From the NCBI RefSeq assembly GCF_014636235.1, contig NZ_BMDZ01000012.1, forward strand, positions 1-64,000: a DNA stretch of 64,000 bases, in the 5' to 3' direction. Made by a program: the position numbers and the translations under genes. This stretch comes from Tistrella bauzanensis. Its GTDB lineage: Bacteria; Pseudomonadota; Alphaproteobacteria; Tistrellales; Tistrellaceae. Below, piece after piece: positions 1-8,580 of this stretch (position 1 is its first letter; each line of letters opens with the position of its first letter). Under the pieces are notes generated by a model, which saw only the letters and a list, made by a program, of their open reading frames with translations, made no database searches and was not told where the DNA came from.

Positions 1-154
1 GCGAGACCCCCGCCAAGCTCCCAAGCCGTCAGCAGACGGCGTCAAACCATGGGTAGCGGGCATTCGGCAACAGCCTCTTATGCGATCGCCTTTCGAACGT
101 GGATTCCCGCAAGATGTGGTGCCGATCTAGCGCGTCCGCGACCATGGAAATAGC

Positions 155-928
155 TTACCGCGTGCTGAATTCCGAATAACTGGAGTAAGCACGCTCTCCT
201 CTTGCTGCGTTCGTTTTGGCTATGATTGTCCGTTCAATCCGCTTCTGGAGATACTGACAAACGGGCTCGAATTCCTCAATCGATAACAAGCGCCATGGCG
301 CTCCGAAATTGTTCTCGACGTTCTTAGAAATGGCTCCATAGTTGAATTTCGACGCCCGCGTCCGATTCGCGCTCGCGAATTTATTATAGCGTTCGATCAG
401 ATATTGCACATAACGACTAGCCTCCTGATCAAATCCTATTGTTCCAGGAGGAGCGTTGATCTTCACTGACTGACGACTTGTTCGAATGTGAACTTCATGG
501 GCCTGAATTGCGCCGGGACTGTTGATAGCGACATTGCCTGTGTTCTGTGCAACTGCAATCCGGTTCATGTCATTCAGAAGGATATTTGCGAAGACCATGT
601 CACTGGCTCGTTCCGGACGGCCAGCGACCTTTTCGTGAATTGACTTCATACCTTGGATAGTGTCAGTCGTATAGATTTGGTGTTCCGAGTCAACGACCTT
701 GTGGTGATGCGCACAAAGGAGAATCAAATTGCTGAATCCGTTACGATCACGATCTGATAGTGAATGATCGTAACGCGGGCCGCCTGGTCTTCTGGCTGTG
801 ATGTGGCAGATCTCCCCTGTAACCGTCCCGGCCTTGTCGACGATTGGCAACCCGCACCCAGGGAATGCGCAGATGTTTCCGGACAAGGCGAATAATCGCT
901 TTATCGTCTTATCCGTGATCTCTGCCAT
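155..928 (-). CDS. HNH endonuclease-like protein, 257 aa
   Basis: Probable HNH-type nuclease. The N-terminal 80 residues hold a Cys/His-rich HNH core: C20 and C25 (C-x4-C), C41-H42, N67 and C72 followed by three histidines (H74-H76), as in zinc-supported HNH domains. The remaining 170 residues are unfamiliar; around residues 125-150 is a Gly/Asn/Ile-rich stretch (NVAINSPGAIQ). The start is well supported by an AAGGAG ribosome site about 6 bases upstream. The gene is visibly richer in A+T than its surroundings, which suggests horizontal acquisition, and it lies beside a broken insertion sequence. A role in defence or in a mobile element is possible but is inference; no partner gene is visible inside the window. 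Confidence 0.7.
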   Translation of the reverse strand: MAEITDKTIKRLFALSGNICAFPGCGLPIVDKAGTVTGEICHITARRPGGPRYDHSLSDRDRNGFSNLILLCAHHHKVVDSEHQIYTTDTIQGMKSIHEKVAGRPERASDMVFANILLNDMNRIAVAQNTGNVAINSPGAIQAHEVHIRTSRQSVKINAPPGTIGFDQEASRYVQYLIERYNKFASANRTRASKFNYGAISKNVENNFGAPWRLLSIEEFEPVCQYLQKRIERTIIAKTNAARGERAYSSYSEFSTR

Positions 929-1050
929 TGCCGCTCCTTAGAGTCCGCCTCGAAACTGAAAAAGAGATGGATAGCGAGACCCGTTTGTGATTCCAAACGG
1001 TTGTCAAAGCCTGTTTGGAGAACCGCATGTGGGCACCTGCCACCCGTCGG

Positions 1051-1704
1051 TAGTATAGCTGCGATGCCCTGCGTTATGGAAGCGATCTGAGCGGCGCGGA
1101 TTGGGCAGTCATCGCCCCGTTCATGCCCCCGCCAGCCCGGACAGGCCGCCCGCGTCAGTGGCCGATGCGTGAGATCGTGAACGCAATCTTCTACGTCCTG
1201 CGCGGAGGAATCGCGTGGCGCCTGTTGCCGAAAGACCTTCCGCCGGTGACGACGGTCTATGGCTGGTTTCTGCGCTTTCGTCGCGATAGAGTATTCGAGA
1301 TCATCGATCATCATCTCGTGATGCGCGACCGCGAACGGGTCGGGTGTGAGGCCGGCCCGTCGGCTGCGATCATCGGCAGCCAAAGCGTCGAAACGACGGA
1401 ATCCGGCGCCCCGCGCTCTGAATATGACCGACACCTAACTCGCGGAGGCCACAACGAGCCAGATCCGCGGGCGAATGAAGATCCAGCCACCACCCAGATC
1501 TGGAACGTCCGCGTGCTGTCGCATGGCGCCGGCGGGCGCATCGTTTGCGGGGAAGTGAACGCCAAAAATAGCTATGTCGGTTTTGTTCGGTTCGCCGGCA
1601 CTCCAATGGAGGTGCAGCTTGAGCCGACCGCCGGTAGCAACTACCTCGCCCGGTCGATGGCCGCCGGCGTTGAGGGTGCCTGCAGTCAGTCACAGGCAAG
1701 GTGA
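1051..1704 (+). pseudogene. Truncated IS5-family transposase fused to an unrelated remnant
   Basis: The reading frame opens after a stop at 1051-1053 without a clear start codon and encodes a typical IS5-family N-terminus (YGSDLSGADWAVIAPFMPPP, then GRPRQW, IFYVLRGGIAWRLLPKDLPP, and a version of the IIDSQSVKTTESG motif reading IIGSQSVETTESG). IS5 similarity stops at about base 1410. The frame then runs into sequence ending in VRVLSHGAGGRIVCGEVNAKNSYVGFVRF, which recalls a VCGEVN-KNSYGGY motif of small conserved proteobacterial proteins rather than a transposase. The transposase therefore lacks its catalytic DDE core and cannot be active. The first ATG in frame is at 1123. I read it as the scar of an insertion followed by deletion. 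Confidence 0.65.
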
Positions 1705-1841
1705 CAAGGCATACCAAAATCGGTGCCAAACCGTTTCGCGCGCTACAGTCGCGCCCCGTGCGGAAGCGTGGAGTGAAATCGCGTTCGCATGCAGGCACAT
1801 GACCCGAAGCCCGCCGGCGAGACATTCGCGGGCCGTGAGGC

Positions 1842-2225
1842 TCACCCCGCAGCCTGCCGCCAGCGCGCCACTGTCAGATATCGCGTCAGGTTGCGCGCGC
1901 CATTGGCTGCGGCCTTCAGGTGGCGGTCGCGGTCGTCCGGGGGCAGGTCGGGGCTGTCGGCGATGGCGATGGTGAGGCTGACCAGATAGGCCTGAAACGC
2001 GGCGCCGGCCGGTGATGTGGCGGTCAGGTTCAGCGCGTGGGTGGCGATCGCGTTGCGCCATGTGTCGAGCGCCACGCAGATCTCGGGCTCGTTTTCCGGC
2101 ACAGACCAGTGATCCAGGATCTGATCGTCAAGAATGGCCCAATCGGCGGCCAGCGCCGCGACCGGGCAGGGGGCTGTCTGAGCTATCTCGTCGTCAGGGG
2201 CGTGGGGCCAGCTTGGCTTGGTCAT
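1842..2225 (-). CDS. Hypothetical protein, 127 aa
   Basis: I do not recognise this protein. It is acidic in its first half and rich in Ala, Leu and Thr, without a signal peptide or clear membrane segment, and probably mostly helical. It follows an HTH regulator gene on the same strand, 167 bases downstream of it. The gap between them contains a 27-bp palindrome (2334-2360) that also occurs in imperfect form before the regulator, so this gene is a plausible target of that regulator. A weak GAGCGG ribosome site precedes the ATG. Codon use looks native, unlike the HNH gene to its left. Confidence 0.55.
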   Translation of the reverse strand: MTKPSWPHAPDDEIAQTAPCPVAALAADWAILDDQILDHWSVPENEPEICVALDTWRNAIATHALNLTATSPAGAAFQAYLVSLTIAIADSPDLPPDDRDRHLKAAANGARNLTRYLTVARWRQAAG

Positions 2226-2333
2226 GTCGCGGTGTTCCGCTCGATCGTGCCGGAGGGGCGCGCCTTGTGATCACGGCGACGGGCCGTTGATGGCCAGGAC
2301 AGAAAGTAATTCTTTTCCGGGCATCCGTACAGA

Positions 2334-2360
2334 GATACGTAAGATATTTTCTTACATATC
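2334..2360. promoter_or_regulatory. 27-bp palindromic candidate operator (site 2)
   Basis: Two 11-base arms, GATACGTAAGA and TCTTACATATC, flank the 5-base spacer TATTT and pair at 10 of 11 positions. The site is AT-rich in a GC-rich region and lies upstream of the 127-residue gene read leftwards. A related site occurs in the promoter of the adjacent HTH regulator at 2882-2908. Confidence 0.55.
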
Positions 2361-2392
2361 GTCGCTTAATGGCCCGCGCTCCGCCAGCGGGG

Positions 2393-2818
2393 TTATTTCC
2401 CGGTCCCCGCTGCCAGAAAGGCGGCGACGATCTCGGCGACATGCTCGGCGGGTTGGCCGCGCAGCTTTGCGATATGGCGGCAGACGGTGCGCACCAAGCT
2501 GGCCTTGTCTTCCGGGGAGAGCGCGAATCCGCCTTGTCGGACCCATTTTTCAACCGCCAGAGCGGCTGTATAGACCTCGTCGAGGGTGGGTGCTTCGCGC
2601 CGTACAGCGGCGTCGGCGATCTCGCTGCCGTCAAGCAGTTGCCACGGTTCCACCTTGAGCGCGCGTGACAGGCCGCGCAGCTTATCGGGGCTGATGCCGC
2701 CCTTGCCCTGTTCGAGATGGTGGACCGTCTGCCGCGTCGCGCCGATGGCGTCCGCAAGCTGCTCTTGGGTCAGCCCGGCCTGATCGCGCCAATAGCGGAT
2801 GCGATTTGGTATCAACAT
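2393..2818 (-). CDS. XRE-family HTH transcriptional regulator
   Basis: A small DNA-binding protein of 141 residues from the preferred start. Residues 1-60 form an XRE/Cro-type helix-turn-helix (IRYWRDQAGLTQEQLADAIG, then ATRQTVHHLEQGKGG, then a third helix before EPWQLLDG). The C-terminal 80 residues are helical and unknown; the family often uses this part for dimerisation or sensing. An in-frame ATG at 2872 would add 18 residues, but a TATAAT-like -10 box ends only a few bases before it, so a start at 2818 with a short leader is more likely. Imperfect palindromes in its own promoter and in front of the next gene suggest autoregulation and control of the neighbour. Confidence 0.75.
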   Translation of the reverse strand: MLIPNRIRYWRDQAGLTQEQLADAIGATRQTVHHLEQGKGGISPDKLRGLSRALKVEPWQLLDGSEIADAAVRREAPTLDEVYTAALAVEKWVRQGGFALSPEDKASLVRTVCRHIAKLRGQPAEHVAEIVAAFLAAGTGK

Positions 2819-2881
2819 GCGCGGACTATGCGCTGTGGCCCCAGGCGTGGCGAGTTGTAAAATAGCGGACATAAATCATTA

Positions 2882-2908
2882 TATATGTAAGAATTTTTAT
2901 TGCATCTC
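2882..2908. promoter_or_regulatory. 27-bp candidate operator (site 1) over the HTH gene promoter
   Basis: Arms TATATGTAAGA and TATTGCATCTC with a 5-base spacer ATTTT. The first arm matches the first arm of the 2334-2360 site at 9 of 11 positions and the second arm matches at 8 of 11, with identical spacing. On the minus strand the segment overlaps a TATATAAT -10-like box reading toward the HTH gene, the expected place for an autorepressor. Confidence 0.5.
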
Positions 2909-3066
2909 TCACCCAGAGATGCTCCACGCTCCGTCCAAATGTGCGGCGACTTTCAAACAATAAAGCAAACCGATCCCGGCGCAGCCGGGACACCGCGCTG
3001 CTCATGGCCCCCCACCCATTGCCAGCTATGGGCACTGACCGCCGGTGTTGTCCGCGTCCGGCCTAG

Positions 3067-3942
3067 TCATCCGCCCACCTCATCCCCCCGGGCCAAAGCC
3101 AGGAAAGCCGCGACCATGCCGAGGTCGGCCATGTCGGGGAGGCAGGACAGGCGGACATCGGCTTCCAGGCCGTCGCCTTCGAGGGGGCGGTGTTTCAGGC
3201 GGTTGTCGCGGCCGAGTTCGCCGTCGAAGACGATGCCATAGCCGAGGCCGGCGGCGGTGGCTTCGCGGATCATTTCGCGGCTGCCGAGGCTGGCGGCCAT
3301 GCGGATGGGGATGCCGGCTGTGTCGGCGGCTTTCAGGAACAGCTGGCGGGTGACGGAGCTTGGCTCGCGCAGCAGCAGGGGCAGGTTGGCGAGGGCGTGG
3401 AGGGGGAGGGGGTCCGGGGTCGCGGCGAGGGGGTCGCCTTCGGGCACCAGCAGGGTGAGGCGCTGGCGGTCGAGCACCACGCCGGCGAGGCGGGGGTCGG
3501 GGTCGATATGGCTGGCGGCGATCAGGTCGACGCGGCAGGCGAGCAGGTCTTCGATGAGTTGTTCGGTGTTGCCGGTGGCGAGCCGCAGCTCCACGCCGGG
3601 GTGGGCATCGGCGAAGCGCTTGGCGAGGCCCATGATGGTGGCGGGGGTGCTGAGGCCCAGGCGGACGATGCCGCCGCCGATGGCGGGGTTGCCGGCGACT
3701 TCGGCGGCGGTGCGGTCGACCAGCAGCATGATCCGGCGGACATGGGCGAGCAGGGTTTCGCCGGCGGCGGTGGGCACGGCGCCCTGGCCGCGGCGCAGGA
3801 ACAGCCGCACGCCAAGCTCGGTCTCAAGCCCGCGGATCTGCACGGTGACGGCGGGTTGGGTGACGCCCAGCGCCTTGGCGGCGGCGGAGAAGCCGCCTTC
3901 CATGGCGACGGCGTGGAAGGCGCGCATCTGGTTGAAATTCAT
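3067..3942 (-). CDS. LysR-family transcriptional regulator
   Basis: A LysR-type activator/repressor of 291 residues. Residues 1-60 form the winged HTH (MNFNQMRAFHAVAMEGGFSA, then AAKALGVTQPAVTVQIRGLE); residues 90-290 are the periplasmic-binding-like effector domain. The ATG at 3942 begins the usual LysR N-terminus; the frame is open upstream to 3999 but those residues are not family-like. It is transcribed away from the ugpBAE-like import genes, the classic arrangement for a LysR protein controlling its neighbour. The sequence resembles LysR proteins linked to phosphonate use, which would fit an importer for a phosphorus compound, but that subfamily call is tentative. Confidence 0.85.
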   Translation of the reverse strand: MNFNQMRAFHAVAMEGGFSAAAKALGVTQPAVTVQIRGLETELGVRLFLRRGQGAVPTAAGETLLAHVRRIMLLVDRTAAEVAGNPAIGGGIVRLGLSTPATIMGLAKRFADAHPGVELRLATGNTEQLIEDLLACRVDLIAASHIDPDPRLAGVVLDRQRLTLLVPEGDPLAATPDPLPLHALANLPLLLREPSSVTRQLFLKAADTAGIPIRMAASLGSREMIREATAAGLGYGIVFDGELGRDNRLKHRPLEGDGLEADVRLSCLPDMADLGMVAAFLALARGDEVGG

Positions 3943-4129
3943 CGGTCCCCGCTGTGGCCATGCCGGCCGTGCCCTGTGGCTGTCAGTACCAGATTCCATA
4001 AGTCACATTCATAAGCATGTCATGTGCCATGTGTATTGTTTATGGAGAAGCCGGGTTATGGCGAAGCCGGGCACGACAAGAGGCCGCTTCGTCATCTGCA
4101 TCCGATCCTCTCCCCAAGGAGCCAGTCAC
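3943..4129. promoter_or_regulatory. Divergent promoter region, LysR gene / ugpB
   Basis: A 187-bp space between the two divergent start codons must hold both promoters. It is AT-richer than its flanks and includes two CATAAG hexamers 13 bases apart (3997 and 4010) and a run of CATG elements. These are candidate LysR contact points only. ugpB has a strong AAGGAG ribosome site at 4116-4121. Confidence 0.4.
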
Positions 4130-5452
4130 ATGCGCCCCATCCGTCAGCGCGCGGCCGCTTTCGGCCTCGCCGGTCTTGCCCTGCTCAGCGTGTCGGCGCC
4201 GGCGGTGGCCGCGACCGAGTTCGATCTGTGGCACGCCCATTCGCCCGACATTACCCTGGGCAAGACCATTGCCCGCTATGCCGATGAGTTCAACGCGTCG
4301 CAGCCGGACTATAAGGTGCACGCGGTGTTCAAGGGCAATTATGACGATGTGATCAATGGCGCGATCGCGGCGGCGCGCGCCGGCAAGGCGCCGGCGATCG
4401 TGCAGGTCCATGCGCCGGCGGCGCCGACGGTGATCTATTCCAAGGCGGCGAAGCCTGTGGACGAGGTGATGCGCGAGGCCGGCATGGATGTCGACTGGAG
4501 CCGCTATATCCAGCCGGTGATCGCGGCCTATCAGGAGAATGGCCGTCAGATCGCGATGCCGTTCAACACCTCGACGCCGCTGATGTGGTTCAACCGCGAC
4601 CTTCTGACCAAGGCCGGCGTCGCGGCGGTGCCGGTGACCTGGGACGATCTGGAGGCGGCGGCGGTGAAGCTGAAGGCGGCGGGGGTGGATTGCCCGGTGG
4701 TGCCGTCGTGGCAGGAATGGACGCTGATCAAGAACTACGCCTTCATCCAGGACATTCCGGTGGCGACGCCGGCCAACGGCATGAACGGCCCCGGCGCGCG
4801 GCTGTCGGTGAACGACCCGAAGATGGTGGCCCATCTCGACCGGTTGCAGCGCTGGGTGAAGGACGGGCTGATGCAGTATCAGGGCCGCCAGTGGACCGGC
4901 GCGCATGAGGCGTTCTATGCCCGGCGCTGCGCGATCATGCTGGAAAGCTCGGCCGGTTATGGCGGCATCTCGCAGAAGGCCAAATTCCAGTTCGGCGCGG
5001 CGCTGCTGCCGGTGGAGGCCGGCACCGCCGACCCGAAGAACAGCTTCATCGGCGGCGCCGGGCTGTTCGTGATGAACGGCCAGACGCCCGAGGTCTACAA
5101 AGGTGTCGCGGCGTTCCTGGCGTTTCTGGCCGAAACCCCGCGTCAGGTCGACTGGCACAAGGTCTCGGGCTATGTGCCGATCACGCTGGATGCCTATGAG
5201 GCCGCGAAGGCCGAGGGCTATTACGAGAAATTCCCCCATCAGGAACTGGCGATCCGCCAGTTGACCCGCGGCACGCCCACCGACAACACCCGGGGCATCC
5301 GGCTGGGCTATCTGGTCCAGATCGACGAGATCCTGAACGAGGAGCTTGAGAACATCTGGTCGATGAAATCCACCGCCGCCGAGGCGATGGACAGCGCCGT
5401 CAGCCGCGCCAATCCGCTGCTGGAGCGGTTCGAGCGCACGATCGCGCAGTAA
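4130..5452 (+). CDS. ugpB: Glycerol-3-phosphate-type ABC importer, substrate-binding protein
   Basis: Periplasmic solute-binding protein of 440 residues with a Sec signal peptide (RQR, a hydrophobic stretch, then SAPAVAA). Similarity to UgpB runs the whole length: FDLWHAHSPDITLGK near the N-terminus, VFKGNYDDVINGAIAA, AIVQVHAPAA, MPFNTSTPLMWFNRDLLTKAG, PSWQEWTLIKNYA, IGGAGLFVMNG, SGYVPITLDAYE and a terminal NPLLERFERT. UgpB captures sn-glycerol-3-phosphate and glycerophosphodiesters and passes them to UgpAE. The start is set by AAGGAG 8 bases upstream. The permease genes follow directly. Substrate identity is by homology; no ATPase gene is nearby. Confidence 0.88.
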   Translation: MRPIRQRAAAFGLAGLALLSVSAPAVAATEFDLWHAHSPDITLGKTIARYADEFNASQPDYKVHAVFKGNYDDVINGAIAAARAGKAPAIVQVHAPAAPTVIYSKAAKPVDEVMREAGMDVDWSRYIQPVIAAYQENGRQIAMPFNTSTPLMWFNRDLLTKAGVAAVPVTWDDLEAAAVKLKAAGVDCPVVPSWQEWTLIKNYAFIQDIPVATPANGMNGPGARLSVNDPKMVAHLDRLQRWVKDGLMQYQGRQWTGAHEAFYARRCAIMLESSAGYGGISQKAKFQFGAALLPVEAGTADPKNSFIGGAGLFVMNGQTPEVYKGVAAFLAFLAETPRQVDWHKVSGYVPITLDAYEAAKAEGYYEKFPHQELAIRQLTRGTPTDNTRGIRLGYLVQIDEILNEELENIWSMKSTAAEAMDSAVSRANPLLERFERTIAQ

Positions 5453-5576
5453 CCGGCCCCCTCCATCCACAACCGACACCGACACCCGGCGATGCCGGCG
5501 CGTCACCGGTCGCGGAATCGCGGCCGCTGGCGCGCCGGTCATCGGCCTTGTGCCGCCCGAACCCGTCTGGTCCCTG

Positions 5577-6476
5577 ATGTCTGCGTCGTCTGTTTCAACC
5601 AATCCGGTCTTCCGGGGCCGCATGCTGCCCTGGCTGCTGCTGGCGCCACAGCTCGCGGTGCTGGCGCTGTTCTTCTTCCGCCCGGCGGCGGAAGGCTTGC
5701 GGCAGGCGTTCTATCTGTCCGACCCATTTACCGGTGATGGTATTTTTGTTGGTTTAGACAACTTTCGTATGCTGTTCGCCCAGGCCGAATATGCCGACAG
5801 CATCCGGGCCAGCCTGATCTTCGCGGGGCTGGTCGCGGGGGTGTCGATGGCGATCGCCTTCGCGCTGGCGGCGGCCGCCGATCGGGTGCTGGGCGATCGG
5901 CCGGGGCTGCGCTCGCTGATCATCTGGCCCTATGCGGTGGCGCCGGCGGTGGCGGGGGTGCTGTGGCTGTTCCTGATGCATCCGGGCTTCGGGGTGCTGG
6001 CGCGATTGCTGCATCAGGCCGGCATCGCCTGGAACCCGCTGCTCGACGGCGCCGATGCCATGGCGCTGATCGTGGCGGCGGCGGTGTGGAAGCAGATCTC
6101 CTATAACTTCGTGTTCTTCTTCGCGGCGATCCGCTCGGTGCCGCGCTCGTTGATCGAGGCGGCGGCGATCGATGGCGCCGGGCCGTTCCGGCGGCTGCGC
6201 GATGTGGTCTGGCCGCTGATCTCGCCGACCAGTTTCTTCCTGCTGGTGATGAACCTGATCTATGCCTTCTTCGACAGTTTCGGCATCGTCGACGCCATCA
6301 CCAAGGGCGGTCCCGGCGGTGCCACCCGGCTGATGGTCTACAAGGCCTATCGCGACGGCTTCCAGGCCCAGGATCTGGGCGGGTCGGCCGCGCAGTCGAT
6401 CATCCTGATGGCGCTGGTCGGCGTGCTGACGGTCATTCAGTTCCGCTGGATCGAGAAGCGGGTGGCCTATGCGTAA
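5577..6476 (+). CDS. ugpA: ABC importer permease, UgpA-like
   Basis: Inner-membrane permease of 299 residues with six predicted hydrophobic segments beginning at WLLLAPQLAVLALFFF. The ATPase-contacting EAA loop is clear: EAAAIDGAGPFRRLRDVVWP. The end RWIEKRVAYA resembles the UgpA C-terminus. The ATG at 5577 is preferred; the frame also opens with a GTG at 5550. It lies 124 bases after ugpB and overlaps ugpE by 8 bases, which indicates translational coupling of the two permease subunits. Confidence 0.85.
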   Translation: MSASSVSTNPVFRGRMLPWLLLAPQLAVLALFFFRPAAEGLRQAFYLSDPFTGDGIFVGLDNFRMLFAQAEYADSIRASLIFAGLVAGVSMAIAFALAAAADRVLGDRPGLRSLIIWPYAVAPAVAGVLWLFLMHPGFGVLARLLHQAGIAWNPLLDGADAMALIVAAAVWKQISYNFVFFFAAIRSVPRSLIEAAAIDGAGPFRRLRDVVWPLISPTSFFLLVMNLIYAFFDSFGIVDAITKGGPGGATRLMVYKAYRDGFQAQDLGGSAAQSIILMALVGVLTVIQFRWIEKRVAYA

Positions 6477-7383
6477 GCGGCAGGCGCCCTCTCTCCCCGG
6501 CGGCATGGTCCGGCGCGATCCGGTGTTCCGGGCGCTGGCCATCTGCCTGTTCAGCATCGGCGCGGTCGCCATGCTGTTGCCGGTCTGGTATGCCGCCGCC
6601 ATCGCCTCGATGACCGAGGATGGCCGGCTGACCCTGTTCTCGCTGCCCGGGCCGGGGCTGATTGTCACCATCGCCGGCGTGCTGGCCGATCCGTCGGTGC
6701 AGCGCCAGTTGTTCAACAGCCTGATCATGGCGGTGGGCATCACCACAGCCAAGATCGCGGTGTCGCTGACCGCCGGCTTCGCCATCGTCTATTTCCGCTT
6801 TCGCGGCCGCAATCTGGCGTTCTGGGCGATCTTCTTCTCGCTGATGCTGCCGGTCGAGGTGCGGATCGTGCCGACCTATGCGGTCGCGGCCGATCCGCTG
6901 GGGCCGCTGGTGGCGGGCCTGCGGCTGCTGGGCATCGAAATCGGGTTGTCGCCCAGCCTGCTCGACACCCATGCCGGGCTGATCCTGCCGCTGATCGCCT
7001 CGGCCACCGCCACCTTCCTGTATCGTCAGGTGTTTCTGAGCGTGCCGGGCGAACTGGTCGAGGCGGCGCGGATCGACGGCGCCGGGCCGCTGCGCTTTCT
7101 GCGCGACATCGCCCTGCCGCTGGCGGCGCCGGCCACCGCCGCGCTGACCGTGATCCTGTTCGTCTATGGCTGGAACCAGTATCTGTGGCCGCTGCTGATC
7201 ACCACCGATGAGCGGATGGCGACGGTGGTGATGGGGGTGGCGCGCACCCTGCCCAGCGACAATGCCGAAACCCGCTGGGGGCTGACCATGGGCCGGGCGC
7301 TGGTGGCGATGGCGCCGCCGGTCATTCTGGTGATCCTGCTGCAACGCCGGCTGGTCGCCGGGTTGACCGATGTCGGCAAATAA
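6469..7383 (+). CDS. ugpE: ABC importer permease, UgpE-like
   Basis: Second permease subunit, 304 residues, with a cytoplasmic N-tail, six hydrophobic segments and an EAA loop (EAARIDGAGPLRFLRDIALP). It also carries the family feature YGWNQYLWPLLIT after the loop. The start overlaps the last codons of ugpA. In known Ugp systems UgpC, the ATPase, completes the importer, but the next gene here is a peptidase, so the ATPase must be encoded elsewhere or shared with another importer. Confidence 0.85.
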   Translation: MRKRQAPSLPGGMVRRDPVFRALAICLFSIGAVAMLLPVWYAAAIASMTEDGRLTLFSLPGPGLIVTIAGVLADPSVQRQLFNSLIMAVGITTAKIAVSLTAGFAIVYFRFRGRNLAFWAIFFSLMLPVEVRIVPTYAVAADPLGPLVAGLRLLGIEIGLSPSLLDTHAGLILPLIASATATFLYRQVFLSVPGELVEAARIDGAGPLRFLRDIALPLAAPATAALTVILFVYGWNQYLWPLLITTDERMATVVMGVARTLPSDNAETRWGLTMGRALVAMAPPVILVILLQRRLVAGLTDVGK

Positions 7384-7484
7384 TGCTGTGGCGATGAAAC
7401 TTGGAGCCTGCGGGCGCAGGGGGTATAGATGGGGCCGAACGCCGCCCCGGGGTGGCACAAGCGCCGCTTTCGAGGTTCCACCGC

Positions 7485-8429
7485 ATGTCACCCTTCGACG
7501 TCGACCGTGCCGTTGACCGCCGCCGCCTGAAGCGCGGAATCACCGTCTGGCGGATCGCCGCCATCCTGCTGGCGGCGGTGCTGGGCGCGGTTCTGTTCGA
7601 CGGCGGCGCCATCGACCGCGCCACCGGCCCGTTCCGGGGCGACCGTTTCGCCGAGCTTGAGATCAGCGGCTTCATCGCCCCCGATGACGATCTGTATGAG
7701 CGGCTGGACAAGGTGGCCGAGGACGACGGCATCAAGGCGCTGATCGTGCGGATCGACAGCGGCGGCGGCAGCACAGTGGGCGGCGAGCTGAATTTCGAGG
7801 CGCTGCGCCGGGTGGCGGAAGAAAAGCCGGTGGTGGCGGTGATGGAGAGCATCGCCGCCTCGGCCGCCTATATGACCGCCCTTGGCGCCGACCGGATCTT
7901 TGCCCATGGCGAGACCCTGACCGGATCGGTCGGGGTTTATCTTCAGGCGGTTGAGGGCACCGAGCTGATGCGCAAGCTTGGCATCGAGGCCGAGCTGATC
8001 AAGAGCGCGCCGCTGAAGGCCCAGCCCAATCCGATGGAAGAACTGACCGACGAGGGCCGCGCCGCGCTGCAGGAGGTGGTGGCCGACAGCTATCAGTATT
8101 TCCGCGGTCTTGTCGCCACCCGTCGTGCGCTGGAGGGCGAGGCTCTGGACCTTGCCGCCAGCGGCCGGATCTTCACCGGCCGTCAGGCGCTGGCCGCCGG
8201 TCTGGTCGATGCGCTGGGTGGCCGGGATGCGGCGCTGGACTGGCTGGATGCCGAAAAGGGGCTGGACGCGGCGCTGCCGATCGAGGATATCACCCCCCGG
8301 CCGGATGATGATCGCGGCCTGTTCGCCAGGGCAAGCGATGCAATCGTGCACAGCCTGCTGAAAAATACCGAACTGGCTGAACGGCTTAGTGTTGACGGGC
8401 TCGTGTCGGTTTGGCACCCTCGCCCCTGA
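7485..8429 (+). CDS. sppA: Signal peptide peptidase SppA, S49 family
   Basis: Membrane-anchored serine protease of 314 residues that degrades cleaved signal peptides. One transmembrane helix lies at about residues 21-42 (WRIAAILLAAVLGAVLF). The S49 domain follows. S126 in MESIAASAAYM is the likely nucleophile and K178 in SAPLKAQPN the general base; their 52-residue spacing equals the Ser-Lys spacing of Bacillus SppA. The short single-domain form is typical. The chosen ATG begins a charged cytoplasmic tail; upstream in-frame residues look non-coding. It is followed by ihfB. Confidence 0.9.
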   Translation: MSPFDVDRAVDRRRLKRGITVWRIAAILLAAVLGAVLFDGGAIDRATGPFRGDRFAELEISGFIAPDDDLYERLDKVAEDDGIKALIVRIDSGGGSTVGGELNFEALRRVAEEKPVVAVMESIAASAAYMTALGADRIFAHGETLTGSVGVYLQAVEGTELMRKLGIEAELIKSAPLKAQPNPMEELTDEGRAALQEVVADSYQYFRGLVATRRALEGEALDLAASGRIFTGRQALAAGLVDALGGRDAALDWLDAEKGLDAALPIEDITPRPDDDRGLFARASDAIVHSLLKNTELAERLSVDGLVSVWHPRP

Positions 8430-8580
8430 CTTGAACATGACGGATGCATGACTGCCGGCAGCTCTCTTCGCGGGGGCCGCCCTGGCCTGCAATGCAGTGC
8501 CGCCATATTCGGCCATCGATACCTGCGGCTCGCCAGAGCCCGGCCAGACATATCGTCTTACCCAAGGACCAAGCATAATC

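Noticed and set aside
2194-2757. Minus-strand open frame of 187 codons overlapping the HTH gene
   Set aside because: It is a different frame of the same region, with Arg/Ser/Pro-rich sequence, whereas the overlapping frame encodes a clear HTH domain.
3257-4129. Long upstream extension of the ugpB frame
   Set aside because: It runs antisense through the LysR gene; the signal peptide and ribosome site at 4116-4121 place the true start at 4130.
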